Positions 1 through 7,881 of a stretch of 15,587 bases of DNA are shown here, in pieces; position 1 is the stretch's first letter, and each line of letters starts with the position of its first letter. This DNA comes from SURF-25 sp040754255 (GTDB taxonomy: Bacteria; Omnitrophota; Gorgyraeia; Gygaellales; Profunditerraquicolaceae), in contig JBFMDA010000035.1 of assembly GCA_040754255.1 (NCBI GenBank), forward strand, positions 1 to 15,587, in the 5' to 3' direction. A program made the translations under genes and the position numbers. The notes beneath the pieces are model-generated. The model saw only the letters and a list, made by a program, of their open reading frames with translations. It ran no database searches and was not told the DNA's origin.

Positions 1-985
1 GTGAACGCGCTAATTCCGGGTTTCTAAAAATGCGTACGCACGCATCGGCTATTGCCTGAGGGTCAGCAGGCGGGACAAGCAGGCCGTTCTTAGAATCTTC
101 AATGATATCCACCACTCCTCCGACAGATGTAGCCACTACAGGGACACCGCTTGCCTGAGCCTCTATAATTACCCTGCCAAATGCCTCCTGCGTGACAGTA
201 GCCAACACAAGAAGGTCTAAATTCTTTACGATGAACGGAATATCTCTCTGATTCCCCAGAAACTCCGTACAATGAGTCAAGCCAAGCCTTCGCACCATAA
301 CCCGGACCTGCTCTTTATACACTTCTTTGGAAGCAGGCGCGTCCCCTATAATCCATACCTTAAGTTCAGGGATAATCCTGAGCACCTTTGCCATCGCCTG
401 AATAAAATAAAGGTGGCCCTTAAGAGGGACTATTCTGCCGATAATACCCACATTAAACGAATCCTTATGCTGCCTCTTCTTTCTGACAAACTGAAATTTC
501 TCCAAATCCACACTACGAGGAATAAGGGCAAGGCGCTCGTAAGGGACCGCGAAGTCATCGATCATATGCCGCGCAACCACATTACTGATCACTATGACTT
601 TTTTTCCCCACCCCATTACCTCGCTTGCAAAATGCTTTTTATAATATCCATGGCATGTGGTAATAAATACTTTCTTTAGGCGCCGGCTGGCAAAATATCC
701 GATCCAGGCAGGGACTCTTGAACGGGCATGCACGATATCTATCTCTTCCCGTTCGATGATGCGGCAAAGCTTAGGAATCATGCGCACAATATTATACAGG
801 GACTTCTTATTGACCGGCAATTGATAATGAATCGCGCCGCAGGCAAGAAGCTCCTTAACCAGCTCTCCTCCGCTGGAGACCACTACTGCTTTGTGGCCAC
901 GCAACAGAAGGTGCCTGGCTAAATCCAGCGTCCCGGTCTCAACTCCTCCGACATTTAATGCAGGTACGATTTGTAATACGTTCAT
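1..985 (-). CDS. GT4-family glycosyltransferase, C-terminus cut by window edge
   Basis: The frame is open from an ATG at 985 down to base 1, giving 328 residues. The usual family length is about 350-380, so only a short C-terminal part is missing. The N-terminus (MNVLQIVPALNVGGVETG) is the typical acceptor-side start of GT-B glycosyltransferases. Near residues 267-275 is the EX7E motif (EAFGRVIIE), followed by ASGVPVVAT and GLLVPPADP, which bind the nucleotide-sugar donor in GT4 enzymes. A cytoplasmic or membrane-associated transferase that adds a sugar to a lipid or LPS core acceptor is the likely role, by family and by the lipid A genes that follow on the same strand. The sugar and acceptor cannot be read from the sequence. 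A weak AAGG lies very close to the ATG. The start is divergent from a plus-strand gene, with only 35 bp between them. Confidence 0.9.
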   Translation of the reverse strand, partial: MNVLQIVPALNVGGVETGTLDLARHLLLRGHKAVVVSSGGELVKELLACGAIHYQLPVNKKSLYNIVRMIPKLCRIIEREEIDIVHARSRVPAWIGYFASRRLKKVFITTCHGYYKKHFASEVMGWGKKVIVISNVVARHMIDDFAVPYERLALIPRSVDLEKFQFVRKKRQHKDSFNVGIIGRIVPLKGHLYFIQAMAKVLRIIPELKVWIIGDAPASKEVYKEQVRVMVRRLGLTHCTEFLGNQRDIPFIVKNLDLLVLATVTQEAFGRVIIEAQASGVPVVATSVGGVVDIIEDSKNGLLVPPADPQAIADACVRIFRNPELARS

Positions 986-1013
986 TGCCTTAAGAGACAA
1001 ATTATGATATACT
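985..1013 (+). promoter_or_regulatory. Candidate promoter giving a leaderless mRNA
   Basis: TTGCCT (985-990) and TATACT (1008-1013) are separated by exactly 17 bp. The ATG of the small plus-strand gene begins 7 bp after the -10 box, where transcription would be expected to start, so the mRNA would have no leader or almost none. No Shine-Dalgarno precedes this ATG. The -35 box touches the start codon (983-985) of the divergent glycosyltransferase gene, so polymerase bound here could interfere with that gene. Confidence 0.5.
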
Positions 1014-1020
1014 ACGGCTA

Positions 1021-1281
1021 ATGGAAAAAGATCTCTTAACCATATTGGTCATCATCCTGGTAGTCCTGCTGGTCGTTGCCGTCATCGGCAGGGTATTCAG
1101 TTTTTTGTTGAACGCCCACGGCGCAAAGAAAAAAAAGATCAACCTTGACGATCAGCTTGCCGTCGAACAACAAAAGAGCGTTGCGCAGCAGAAAAAGTAC
1201 GAAGAGGAATACCGCGCCCTCATCGAAAAATCCAAGTCGGACCTAAAGGCATTCATGGAAAAACAGAGCGCCGCGCAATAA
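1021..1281 (+). CDS. Small single-pass membrane protein with charged coiled-coil tail
   Basis: This is an 86-residue protein and the only plus-strand gene supported in the window. Residues 6-28 are a strongly hydrophobic helix rich in Leu, Val and Ile. A basic patch (AKKKK, about 35-39) follows, which by the positive-inside rule suggests a cytoplasmic C-terminal side. The rest (about 42-84) is Glu/Lys/Gln-rich and probably a helix or coiled coil. No enzyme motif is visible and I do not recognise the family. The form recalls small membrane anchors or scaffold proteins, but no function can be assigned. Support for it being real: it fills the gap between the divergent glycosyltransferase and the convergent lpxL-ELM1 gene (8 bp gap), has membrane-protein composition, and sits directly behind a 17-bp-spaced promoter. 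There is no ribosome binding site, which fits a leaderless start. Confidence 0.7.
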   Translation: MEKDLLTILVIILVVLLVVAVIGRVFSFLLNAHGAKKKKINLDDQLAVEQQKSVAQQKKYEEEYRALIEKSKSDLKAFMEKQSAAQ

Positions 1282-1289
1282 GTCCCCTC

Positions 1290-3257
1290 CTACATTACCC
1301 TGCCTATTTTTTCTTTTACTAATGCCTCATCCTGCAGCCTCTTTATCGGCGGAGGCCTACGGAAGAGAGACTCAACCTGCGAACCCAGCTCATCAACGTC
1401 TACAAGATAGATACATTGCTTTGCCGCCAGGTGCTCCAAAAACCGCCTGTGGCGAAGGTTCATCTTTGTTTTGAATACTACCACATATCGCCCTGCGCTG
1501 GCAGCTTCAGAAACCATCGAGATACTCTCTCCGGAAACTATCACGCAAGAACTTAAACCCAGTATGCCTCCGACTGCTTCGGGGATATTCGTTTCATTCG
1601 CAATGACCAATAATTTGCAACGCGCAAAACCTCCAAATTGCTCCCTGGCCAAAGCCTCGATATCAGACGGGGTCCTGCGGGAAGTAGTCATAAGCATTTC
1701 ACCGTCAATCCTCTCCAGGGCCTGTTGTATCTGCAGGAAGACCTTTTGCATGAGCCCTTTTTCCATAGGAAAGCTCTTTGTAGCGCCGCCGATTAGGCAT
1801 CCGAGTACTGCCTTTTTGTCAAAATGCAGGCGATTGCCCAGCAGCGCAGCGTTAGATTGAAGGTATGCTGCATCTACAAGGTTCAAAGAACCGTCTGTAA
1901 TTACCACGTTTTTCCTGCGTGCAGGATTATCGTGCCTAGGCATAATCACCAAATCAAACCTCCGGGTGCTTAAAAGGCCCGGCCTCATAAGTACCACCGA
2001 CTTGGCGGCATTTTCCCGCGCAATGAGAAAGTTGATTCCTGCGGTTTGCGAGCCGCAGGAAATTACGACATCGGGATTCGCAGCTGTAAGCGTCTTATAT
2101 GCGTTTTCCTGAAGCGTTTTCCTCAGGCACCACATACATCCCTGGCAACAATATTTGCCCGCGAATAAGGCGCTTAGGGATAGGCAGTGCTTTAAAAAGC
2201 CGCTCTTGCTATTGACCTGGGCAACACAGATACGGGAGCGGATGCCCCTGCCCGAGAAGGCATCCTGCAGAATCTTGGCAGCTGCCTGAGACTGCCTCAG
2301 ATGCCCTGTTTTGCCGTCGCTTAAGATAAGAATATTCCTTTCTTTTGAGTATTTCCATATTTTATATACCCACAAATATTCATCGGGATATATACGGATG
2401 AGGCCTTCAAATAGCGAGATTACATCCTGCACATTGTTCCGCACATCCTCTTTAAGGTTGCCTGTTTTATTAAGTTGATACGGAGATCCAACGATGACTT
2501 TAAGATAAGGGCCATTTACACGCGAAAAAAACACAGGCACCAGCGCGCAGCCGTATTTGAGTGCGAGGCGTACTGCACCAGATGCCATGGATGCCTCTTT
2601 GCCGAAAAACGGTACTAAGACACCTTGCCTGCCTCCCTGGTCAGCCGTCATTGCGATTATCTGGTTATTCTGCAGGCACCTCTTAATATCCCTGATAGAA
2701 CTTTCTTCGGCAGCAACACCGGTGATTGGGCCATCCCTTTGCATCAAGTGCCCGCCCTGCAAGCTGCGGTAACGGTCTAAAACGCGGCTGAGCCGCGGAT
2801 ACCGTTGGTCCCTGACGAACACAACCACCGCAAGCCCGACGTTAAGGCTTATCGCATTAGCCAACTCCCAACTTCCTGCATGTACGGTCAGGAGTATTAC
2901 TCCTTTGCCTTTTGCTAAGGCATCATGGATATGCGACAATCCTTCAAGCGTAACATACTTTTGGATATAGTCCTGGTTGATAAGCGGGATAAAAAATATA
3001 TCTATAAGGTTCTGCCCCAATTTCTGATAAAACGACCTTGTGACCCTGCGGATCCCGGCAGGTTCAGTGCCTGCCGGCATTGCCCGCTTTATATTCGCAT
3101 AGGCCAGGCTTCTGTGTTTGCTGTCTAATGCATAGAGGAGGCTGCCGAGTAGTTTCCCCACATACACGGCAAACTGACGGGGCAACATTCTTAAAACCGG
3201 CCCGAGAAGTTCAACGAGAATAGAGAGCAAGTAATCTATTAGAGAATTCTTTTTCAT
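1290..3257 (-). CDS. LpxL-type lipid A acyltransferase fused to an ELM1-like domain
   Basis: This 655-residue protein has two domains. Residues 1-303 are an LpxL/HtrB-type late acyltransferase, which adds a secondary acyl chain to lipid A at the inner membrane. The catalytic HX4E motif is H126-E131 (HAGSWE), with DQGG at 206-209, PFFG at 216-219 and the family ending PDEYLWVYKIWK at 291-302. Residues 307-645 match the ELM1 family (named for plant mitochondrial fission protein ELM1, common in bacteria): LSDGKTGHLRQSQ at 312-324, LIGG at 488-491 and SGESISMVSEAAS at 575-587, with a GT-B-like look. Inference: the ELM1 half may be a glycosyltransferase-like partner in LPS assembly. Its cysteine cluster C370, C371, C374, C377 is unusual. 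The start lies inside lpxK (47 bp overlap), has no Shine-Dalgarno and is probably translationally coupled. A later Met (M23) would remove part of the N-terminal helix, so the first ATG is preferred. Confidence 0.9.
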   Translation of the reverse strand: MKKNSLIDYLLSILVELLGPVLRMLPRQFAVYVGKLLGSLLYALDSKHRSLAYANIKRAMPAGTEPAGIRRVTRSFYQKLGQNLIDIFFIPLINQDYIQKYVTLEGLSHIHDALAKGKGVILLTVHAGSWELANAISLNVGLAVVVFVRDQRYPRLSRVLDRYRSLQGGHLMQRDGPITGVAAEESSIRDIKRCLQNNQIIAMTADQGGRQGVLVPFFGKEASMASGAVRLALKYGCALVPVFFSRVNGPYLKVIVGSPYQLNKTGNLKEDVRNNVQDVISLFEGLIRIYPDEYLWVYKIWKYSKERNILILSDGKTGHLRQSQAAAKILQDAFSGRGIRSRICVAQVNSKSGFLKHCLSLSALFAGKYCCQGCMWCLRKTLQENAYKTLTAANPDVVISCGSQTAGINFLIARENAAKSVVLMRPGLLSTRRFDLVIMPRHDNPARRKNVVITDGSLNLVDAAYLQSNAALLGNRLHFDKKAVLGCLIGGATKSFPMEKGLMQKVFLQIQQALERIDGEMLMTTSRRTPSDIEALAREQFGGFARCKLLVIANETNIPEAVGGILGLSSCVIVSGESISMVSEAASAGRYVVVFKTKMNLRHRRFLEHLAAKQCIYLVDVDELGSQVESLFRRPPPIKRLQDEALVKEKIGRVM

Positions 3258-4302
3258 TCTTATATATGGCCATTTGTATCTTTAATACAAGAATGGATAC
3301 TCCCGTATTCCTGTATTGAGGCATAAGGTGAATGAGGCGGACTGAATCCTTTTCGGTCGTCAGGATAGTGGTCACGCCGCCTTCGCGGCAGGCACGCATC
3401 ACTTCTGCGATATCTGTGTCTTCATAGCAATAATGGTCAGCAAACACAAAAGACAAAACAACGTCAGCACCAGCCTCTCTTATGCTTTGCGTAAAAGACC
3501 CGGGGTCAGCTATACCACAGAGCAGAGCCACTTTTTTCCCTTTACACAACGATACATCTAACATCGCATCTTTATTCTCGATTTGGTAAAAACCCAGGGG
3601 CTGGTAGCGTGATTCAACAATCAATGCAGAAGGGTAGCGCGTCGCCAGGTATTCTTTCAGGGGCCGGGTATCGGTGTGCGCGAAGACCTTGGTAAGCACA
3701 AAAATATCTGCGCGCGCAAGGGATTGTACCGGCTCACGCAAAATACCCCGGGGGATCATTCTAAAGTTACCGAAAGGATTGTTGGCATCTATGGTCACGA
3801 TCTCAAGATCCTTGTGAATATGCCACTGCTGAAAGCCGTCATCAAGAATAGCGGTATCTACCTTATACCCTGCCACTGCCTTGCGTAATGCCCGCACCCT
3901 GTCGGTGTCAGCAATAAATACCGTATTATCAAGATTGAGCGAGAGCATATACAACTCGTCTCCTAATGTAGCGTACGGCACAACAGGTATATTGCTACCC
4001 TTACAGCACGGCCTCTTATAACCGCGGCTTATAATCGCATGCCGATGGTTGTGCTGGGCAAGAAACCGGGACACACACTCAACGAGCAAAGTCTTGCCTG
4101 TACCCCCAAGCACTACATTACCGATACTAATCACTTTACACCCTGCCACATAACGCCTGCGCTGCCTAAAAAGAATGATGAGCCGGATTAATGCAGTATA
4201 TATAAAAGCAAGGCAAAGAAGGATTGCCTTCAACCCGGAGGCAATAATCCCGCGGCGCTTATCCGAAGCCAATGCGTAAAGATACCATTTAACTTTATTC
4301 AT
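3211..4302 (-). CDS. lpxK: Tetraacyldisaccharide 4'-kinase (lipid A 4'-kinase)
   Basis: LpxK phosphorylates the 4' position of the tetraacyldisaccharide-1-phosphate lipid A precursor, using ATP, at the cytoplasmic face of the inner membrane. The protein has 363 residues; the family is usually about 320-350. A hydrophobic helix at about 23-45 is the N-terminal membrane anchor. The Walker A motif is GNVVLGGTGKT (61-71), ISRGYKR lies at 91-97, the family signature LDDGFQQ at 153-159, and TTEKDSVRL near 315 matches the conserved C-terminal motif. The start at 4302 keeps the anchor helix intact but has no Shine-Dalgarno. Its 3' end overlaps the lpxL-ELM1 gene by 47 bp, so the two form one operon for lipid A completion. 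A promoter with a perfect -10 box lies about 50 bp upstream. Confidence 0.95.
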   Translation of the reverse strand: MNKVKWYLYALASDKRRGIIASGLKAILLCLAFIYTALIRLIILFRQRRRYVAGCKVISIGNVVLGGTGKTLLVECVSRFLAQHNHRHAIISRGYKRPCCKGSNIPVVPYATLGDELYMLSLNLDNTVFIADTDRVRALRKAVAGYKVDTAILDDGFQQWHIHKDLEIVTIDANNPFGNFRMIPRGILREPVQSLARADIFVLTKVFAHTDTRPLKEYLATRYPSALIVESRYQPLGFYQIENKDAMLDVSLCKGKKVALLCGIADPGSFTQSIREAGADVVLSFVFADHYCYEDTDIAEVMRACREGGVTTILTTEKDSVRLIHLMPQYRNTGVSILVLKIQMAIYKNEKEFSNRLLALYSR

Positions 4303-4357
4303 GGCAAAAGGTTATGTCTTAAGAAAATTACTGCATCCCGTATTACTTTAAAAATCT

Positions 4358-4386
4358 ATTATAGCTTTAAAAAAACAAAAAGCCAA
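4358..4386 (-). promoter_or_regulatory. Sigma70-type promoter of lpxK / lpxL-ELM1
   Basis: On the minus strand the -35 box TTGGCT (4381-4386) and the perfect -10 box TATAAT (4358-4363) are separated by 17 bp, with a T-rich spacer. Transcription would start near 4351 and give a leader of about 49 nt before the lpxK ATG. It lies in the 147-bp gap after the GH94-like gene, so the lipid A pair can be transcribed independently. I saw no clear terminator for the GH94-like gene in the same gap. Confidence 0.7.
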
Positions 4387-4449
4387 ACACTTTTATGCGC
4401 CGCTTAGATAACAAAGGAGTGATACGGAAGGGAAAAAATAAAAGAAAGG

Positions 4450-7071
4450 TTATCGTAAAAAGACATTCACCTGGCTCGGCTTCCTGATTAAAACCGTGCC
4501 TTTTATGACGTGTTCGCCTGTCAAAGACAAAACCACCGGCTCGCCGTTCAAAGTTACCTTGCGTATCTCCAGTAAACCTTTACGCAAGCCCTGTTTCTGA
4601 AACACTAGCTTTACACTTGCGCCACGTATCGGACATAAAACCTCTATCTTATTACCATAAAAGTCACAGCCCTGAAGTTTAGGCCTCAACACCACATCGC
4701 CCATGCGAAAGTGTATCCCGAAAATCTCATCCATCAAGGTATATATAAACCAGCTTGCCGAGCCTGTAAGATAAAAATAAAGCCCCTGGCCCTGGCCATT
4801 AAAATACTCAGGCAACATGGGATATATCTTGGCAGCCGGCGCTGTTGCCATTGCGTAAAGAGAACGGAACACCTCGCTCCCCTCCCTGCTAAACCCCTGC
4901 TTATATAATGCATTTGCCAGCATCACTGTCATATGACTGAAAAAAGCGCCGTTTTCCTTGTCTCCGTAAGAAAAACCGAACGCCCTGCCTAACGCAAGGT
5001 ACGGCCCGCCAAAATCGGTATTGAGGCGAAACCCTTTACGATGCGTATCGTAAAGATGCGCTTTGATGGAAAGCCAAGTCTTTTTTATCTGTGCATCGGT
5101 GGCTACGCCGCTCATGATTGCGCATACGCACGTCGCCAGCATCATGCGCGTATTGCCACGGATAACCCCCTCGACCCTTCTGCCGCGATTATCATAGTAG
5201 CCGTTGAAAAACCCTTCCCGCAACCACTCTTTTTTCTTAAGCCACGCGCAAAGGTGATTAGCCTTTTCCCGTAAGTCACGTATCAAATCAACAAGCGCAA
5301 CCTCGACCTTTTTGCCGCTTAAGTGTTTTGTCTGTTTGAAAAACTCCTTAAGCCGCTTTTGTTTTGCTAGGTATTTTGAATACTCAACGGGGTTGTGCAG
5401 GCGGTCAAGAAGAAGCAGGAGCTCATAAGAAATAGGGACCTTTTTCCTTTTTTCCTTAAGACGCTCAAGGAACATACAGGCGTCGTTAAGGGTATAAGCA
5501 AACATGAACGTAAACGCAACGCTCTCGCCGTTCTCCGCAGCCATATCAAGCCCGTCGTTCCAATCGGCATTCTCCAGGCGTATTGCATTATGCCGGCCCA
5601 CATTAAAAAATTGGACCAGTTGCGGCAAGAGAAGGTGCTCAAGCACCGTAGCCCGGTGCACCTTATTCGTGCGCGTACGCAGCGTGTAATCGAGCGGCTG
5701 AGGGCCAAAATCCTGGGCACTGGCCCGGTTGAGCTGTGCGTCCTTAAAATAGGTGGTTTCTTTCAAAAGGATACCCAGGTCGCCGGTCTTATGAATATAG
5801 AACGCCGCGGTAAGATACGGCCATATCCCGTGGTCCATCCACACTCTCGATATACGGTTCCTGTCGGCGATAAAGCGGTTATCAGAAGTGATAATGGTTG
5901 CGTTAGAGCCATCGATTCTGACCCCTTTGAAATTATTAAGAACCAGCTCCCCGGCTTTTTGAGGCTCGGTCAGAAGCAGGGCTAACGCATCCTGCCATAT
6001 ATCCCTCCAACCCCTCCCTCCCTTGCCGTAATCAAAATGCGGCAGAAAGGAACAACCGAAGAGTTTTCGTAAGGTCGGCTGGAACTGCACCCAGCGAAGC
6101 CAGCTGGTAAAGTTCCTGTCTTTAAAATCGATCTTTAAAGAAGACAGGCGTTTTTGCCAATACGCCTTCGTTGCATTGAGGCTTTCTTGCACCTTTGCCT
6201 TGGAATTAAGTTTCAAAAAGGCCTTCTTTATTCGGCTCTTCTGGCACGCTATCCCCATAACGAGGATATATTCAGCGCTACTGCCCGGGGATACAAGGCG
6301 CTGGCGGAAACGGAACGCGGCACATGCTTCTTTACCGTTAAAGTCGCTACGCATATTTTTTACCGGCACTGCGTTTCTCATGACCGCGTCAGGCGCATAT
6401 ATATCCGATTCGCCGCAGAAATAATCAAGCGTGGGGAATTGGCCACTGGGCGCATCCCCATTGCCTTCACAACCGAGCACGAAATAAATAGCCGAATTGA
6501 GGGTATGAGCCCTTTCATCAAATATCATGGACGGGCTAAGGTAGATGCCGTGCGCATCGAGGCTGATCCGGTTAAGCAGGGAGCTTACGTGCCGATGGTC
6601 ATGCAGGTTCCTCTCGGGCCTGCCGTAAAGAGGGATAAAAGAAGTCGGCTCGAAACGAACGGGCTTTCGGCCTGTGTTGGTAATTGTAACCTGCATTACC
6701 TCGACATCTAAATCGAAAGGAATAAAATTAAGGACCTCTATGCGCAACGAGCGCAGCCGCTTGAATATTCTATGATACAGGAACCCCGCTTCTAACACAT
6801 CGCCGGCAGAAGGGCTTGAAAGCCTAACGGCCCTTCTTCCTTTCGTCGCGAGAAAAAACTCCCTGCGGCAAAGCAGGTTAGCCCTTAAATCCTCGATACT
6901 GGCGGGAGGAGTAAGGTAATGTTCATTATCTTGCTTGATGTCTCCTGAAAGCCTTGGGCTTATTGCGCTCAATAGGCTTGCGCGCCTGTTGGTAAGGGGA
7001 AAATAAAGGTTAAACCTGGCGGGGTCTTTTACCCTGAAGGTGCCTGCGTTATCGATGAATGTATAGATCAT
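4450..7071 (-). CDS. GH94-like glycoside phosphorylase (cellobiose phosphorylase family)
   Basis: This 873-residue protein has no signal peptide and is probably cytoplasmic. Family members cleave beta-linked glucosides with inorganic phosphate, releasing alpha-sugar-1-phosphate. Family landmarks in order: N-terminal FIDNAGTFRVKDP and a beta-sandwich region (about 1-275), a helical linker (about 280-330), then the (alpha/alpha)6 barrel. In the barrel are DYGKGGRGWRDIWQD (347-361), NADWNDGLDM (501-510; D503 is the expected general acid by family) and ENGAFFSHM, followed by TGSASW near the C-terminus. The position usually reading like DDHLW is WMDHGIWPY (411-419), so this is a divergent member and its substrate may not be cellobiose. 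The ATG at 7071 is supported by the conserved N-terminal motif. No simple Shine-Dalgarno is free: the G-rich stretch upstream is buried in a hairpin. The next gene downstream is lpxK, under its own promoter. Confidence 0.85.
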   Translation of the reverse strand: MIYTFIDNAGTFRVKDPARFNLYFPLTNRRASLLSAISPRLSGDIKQDNEHYLTPPASIEDLRANLLCRREFFLATKGRRAVRLSSPSAGDVLEAGFLYHRIFKRLRSLRIEVLNFIPFDLDVEVMQVTITNTGRKPVRFEPTSFIPLYGRPERNLHDHRHVSSLLNRISLDAHGIYLSPSMIFDERAHTLNSAIYFVLGCEGNGDAPSGQFPTLDYFCGESDIYAPDAVMRNAVPVKNMRSDFNGKEACAAFRFRQRLVSPGSSAEYILVMGIACQKSRIKKAFLKLNSKAKVQESLNATKAYWQKRLSSLKIDFKDRNFTSWLRWVQFQPTLRKLFGCSFLPHFDYGKGGRGWRDIWQDALALLLTEPQKAGELVLNNFKGVRIDGSNATIITSDNRFIADRNRISRVWMDHGIWPYLTAAFYIHKTGDLGILLKETTYFKDAQLNRASAQDFGPQPLDYTLRTRTNKVHRATVLEHLLLPQLVQFFNVGRHNAIRLENADWNDGLDMAAENGESVAFTFMFAYTLNDACMFLERLKEKRKKVPISYELLLLLDRLHNPVEYSKYLAKQKRLKEFFKQTKHLSGKKVEVALVDLIRDLREKANHLCAWLKKKEWLREGFFNGYYDNRGRRVEGVIRGNTRMMLATCVCAIMSGVATDAQIKKTWLSIKAHLYDTHRKGFRLNTDFGGPYLALGRAFGFSYGDKENGAFFSHMTVMLANALYKQGFSREGSEVFRSLYAMATAPAAKIYPMLPEYFNGQGQGLYFYLTGSASWFIYTLMDEIFGIHFRMGDVVLRPKLQGCDFYGNKIEVLCPIRGASVKLVFQKQGLRKGLLEIRKVTLNGEPVVLSLTGEHVIKGTVLIRKPSQVNVFLR

Positions 7072-7075
7072 ATTT

Positions 7076-7116
7076 AAAAACCCCCCACCTTTTTAAGCGA
7101 AGATGGGGGGCTTTTT
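7076..7116. terminator. Strong intrinsic terminator or leader hairpin abutting the GH94-like start codon
   Basis: Arms at 7081-7091 and 7100-7110 form an 11-bp stem in minus-strand RNA (CCCCCCAUCUU with AAGGUGGGGGG, one G-U pair) around an 8-nt loop. UUUUU follows at 7080-7076. On the plus strand the same stem has one A-C mismatch and is followed by CTTTTT (7111-7116), so it could stop polymerase both ways. In the minus direction it lies 27 bp after the stop of the conserved-TM-helix gene and 9 nt before the ATG of the GH94-like gene. The 3' arm also holds the only G-rich, Shine-Dalgarno-like stretch for that ATG, so the element may be an attenuator as well as a terminator. Confidence 0.85.
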
Positions 7117-7137
7117 AAGATTACTGCGTGTATAAAA

Positions 7138-7800
7138 TTATTTCTTTGATTTCAGCTTGTCGATTAGCTCGCTGACAAATTTACTCGCGACATCTTTGCA
7201 TCCCAAGCCGAATGCAAGCGCAAGCGCAAGACCTATGCTTGCCAGGACGATATTCATCGCCGAAATCAGCACCGCGGCGATTCTTAACTGGTCCAGGGAA
7301 ATTATTATCGCAAACACAATAATGGTTACCTGAGAGAATTTACTCAGTGCATTTGCCTGGGCGAGCCCAACATTCGCCAGGGCGGTGCGGATTATCGAAG
7401 CTACAAACACGGAGATGAAGATACCTAAAATCAAGATCATCAACGCACCAATCACGCTGGGAAGGTAGGCTAATATTTTGTCCAGAAGACTGGTTACGCC
7501 TGTGAGCGCAAGGATGTTCAAAGAAGATACGAGTACGCCCAAAAGAAGAACCCAGTAGACGATCACGCCGATGAGCTCTGTGAGGGTATACTTAACCCCA
7601 CCCTTAGACAAAAAATCCGTAATCTTCGTTTGGTCAGCGATAGAATCGATGCTTAACGCCTTAAGCACCTTTACCACTATCGTCTTGATCACCCTTGCCA
7701 CTATCCAGCCGATAACAAAAATAACCACAGCTGTCAAAAACTTCAAAACGAAATCCCATACATAGACGAACAATTCCTTTGCCGGTGCAAATAACTCCAT
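7138..7800 (-). CDS. Conserved-TM-helix protein related to MscS channels (lacks the MscS soluble domain)
   Basis: This 220-residue integral inner-membrane protein has about five hydrophobic segments: roughly 19-40, 73-100, 110-135, 157-170 and 175-200. The last segment ends in LALALAFGLGCKDVASKF (about 191-208), close to the GLGxKDxA signature of conserved-TM-helix proteins and of the pore-lining helix of MscS channels. No beta-domain of a full MscS channel follows; the protein ends in a short basic tail (KLKSKK). Proteins of this kind (PF05552 type, for example CmpX) are linked to mechanosensing or membrane stress, but the exact role here is unknown. It is the best-equipped gene of the window for initiation, with a near-perfect Shine-Dalgarno and its own promoter. 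It ends just before a strong terminator hairpin, so it is probably a single-gene unit. A Cys replaces the usual Gly in GLGC. Confidence 0.85.
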   Translation of the reverse strand: MELFAPAKELFVYVWDFVLKFLTAVVIFVIGWIVARVIKTIVVKVLKALSIDSIADQTKITDFLSKGGVKYTLTELIGVIVYWVLLLGVLVSSLNILALTGVTSLLDKILAYLPSVIGALMILILGIFISVFVASIIRTALANVGLAQANALSKFSQVTIIVFAIIISLDQLRIAAVLISAMNIVLASIGLALALAFGLGCKDVASKFVSELIDKLKSKK

Positions 7801-7803
7801 CTT

Positions 7804-7814
7804 CCACCTCCTTT
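7804..7814 (-). promoter_or_regulatory. Strong ribosome binding site of the conserved-TM-helix gene
   Basis: On the minus strand AAAGGAGGTGG lies with 6 nt between GGAGG and the ATG at 7800. It is a near-perfect match to the 16S rRNA 3' end and fixes this start. It is notable because the other visible starts in the window have weak sites or none. Confidence 0.85.
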
Positions 7815-7837
7815 GAGTTTCTGAAGTTATTGTTTTA

Positions 7838-7866
7838 ACTTTATCATAAGTATAAAGTTATGTCAA
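7838..7866 (-). promoter_or_regulatory. Promoter of the conserved-TM-helix gene (consensus -35, extended -10)
   Basis: On the minus strand the perfect -35 box TTGACA (7861-7866) is followed after 17 bp by TAAAGT (7838-7843, 4 of 6 matches). A TGA directly before it gives a TGn extended -10. Transcription would start near 7831, about 30 nt before the ATG. It lies next to the left edge of the repeat-rich region. Confidence 0.65.
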
Positions 7867-7881
7867 GGGAAAGTAATCAGT

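Noticed and set aside
272..922. Plus-strand open frames of 135 and 64 codons
   Set aside because: They are antisense to the glycosyltransferase frame, which carries clear GT4 motifs; they show no family features.
5395..6711. Long plus-strand open frames of 196 and 185 codons
   Set aside because: Both are antisense to conserved barrel and N-terminal regions of the GH94-like gene and have no recognisable domain or ribosome site.
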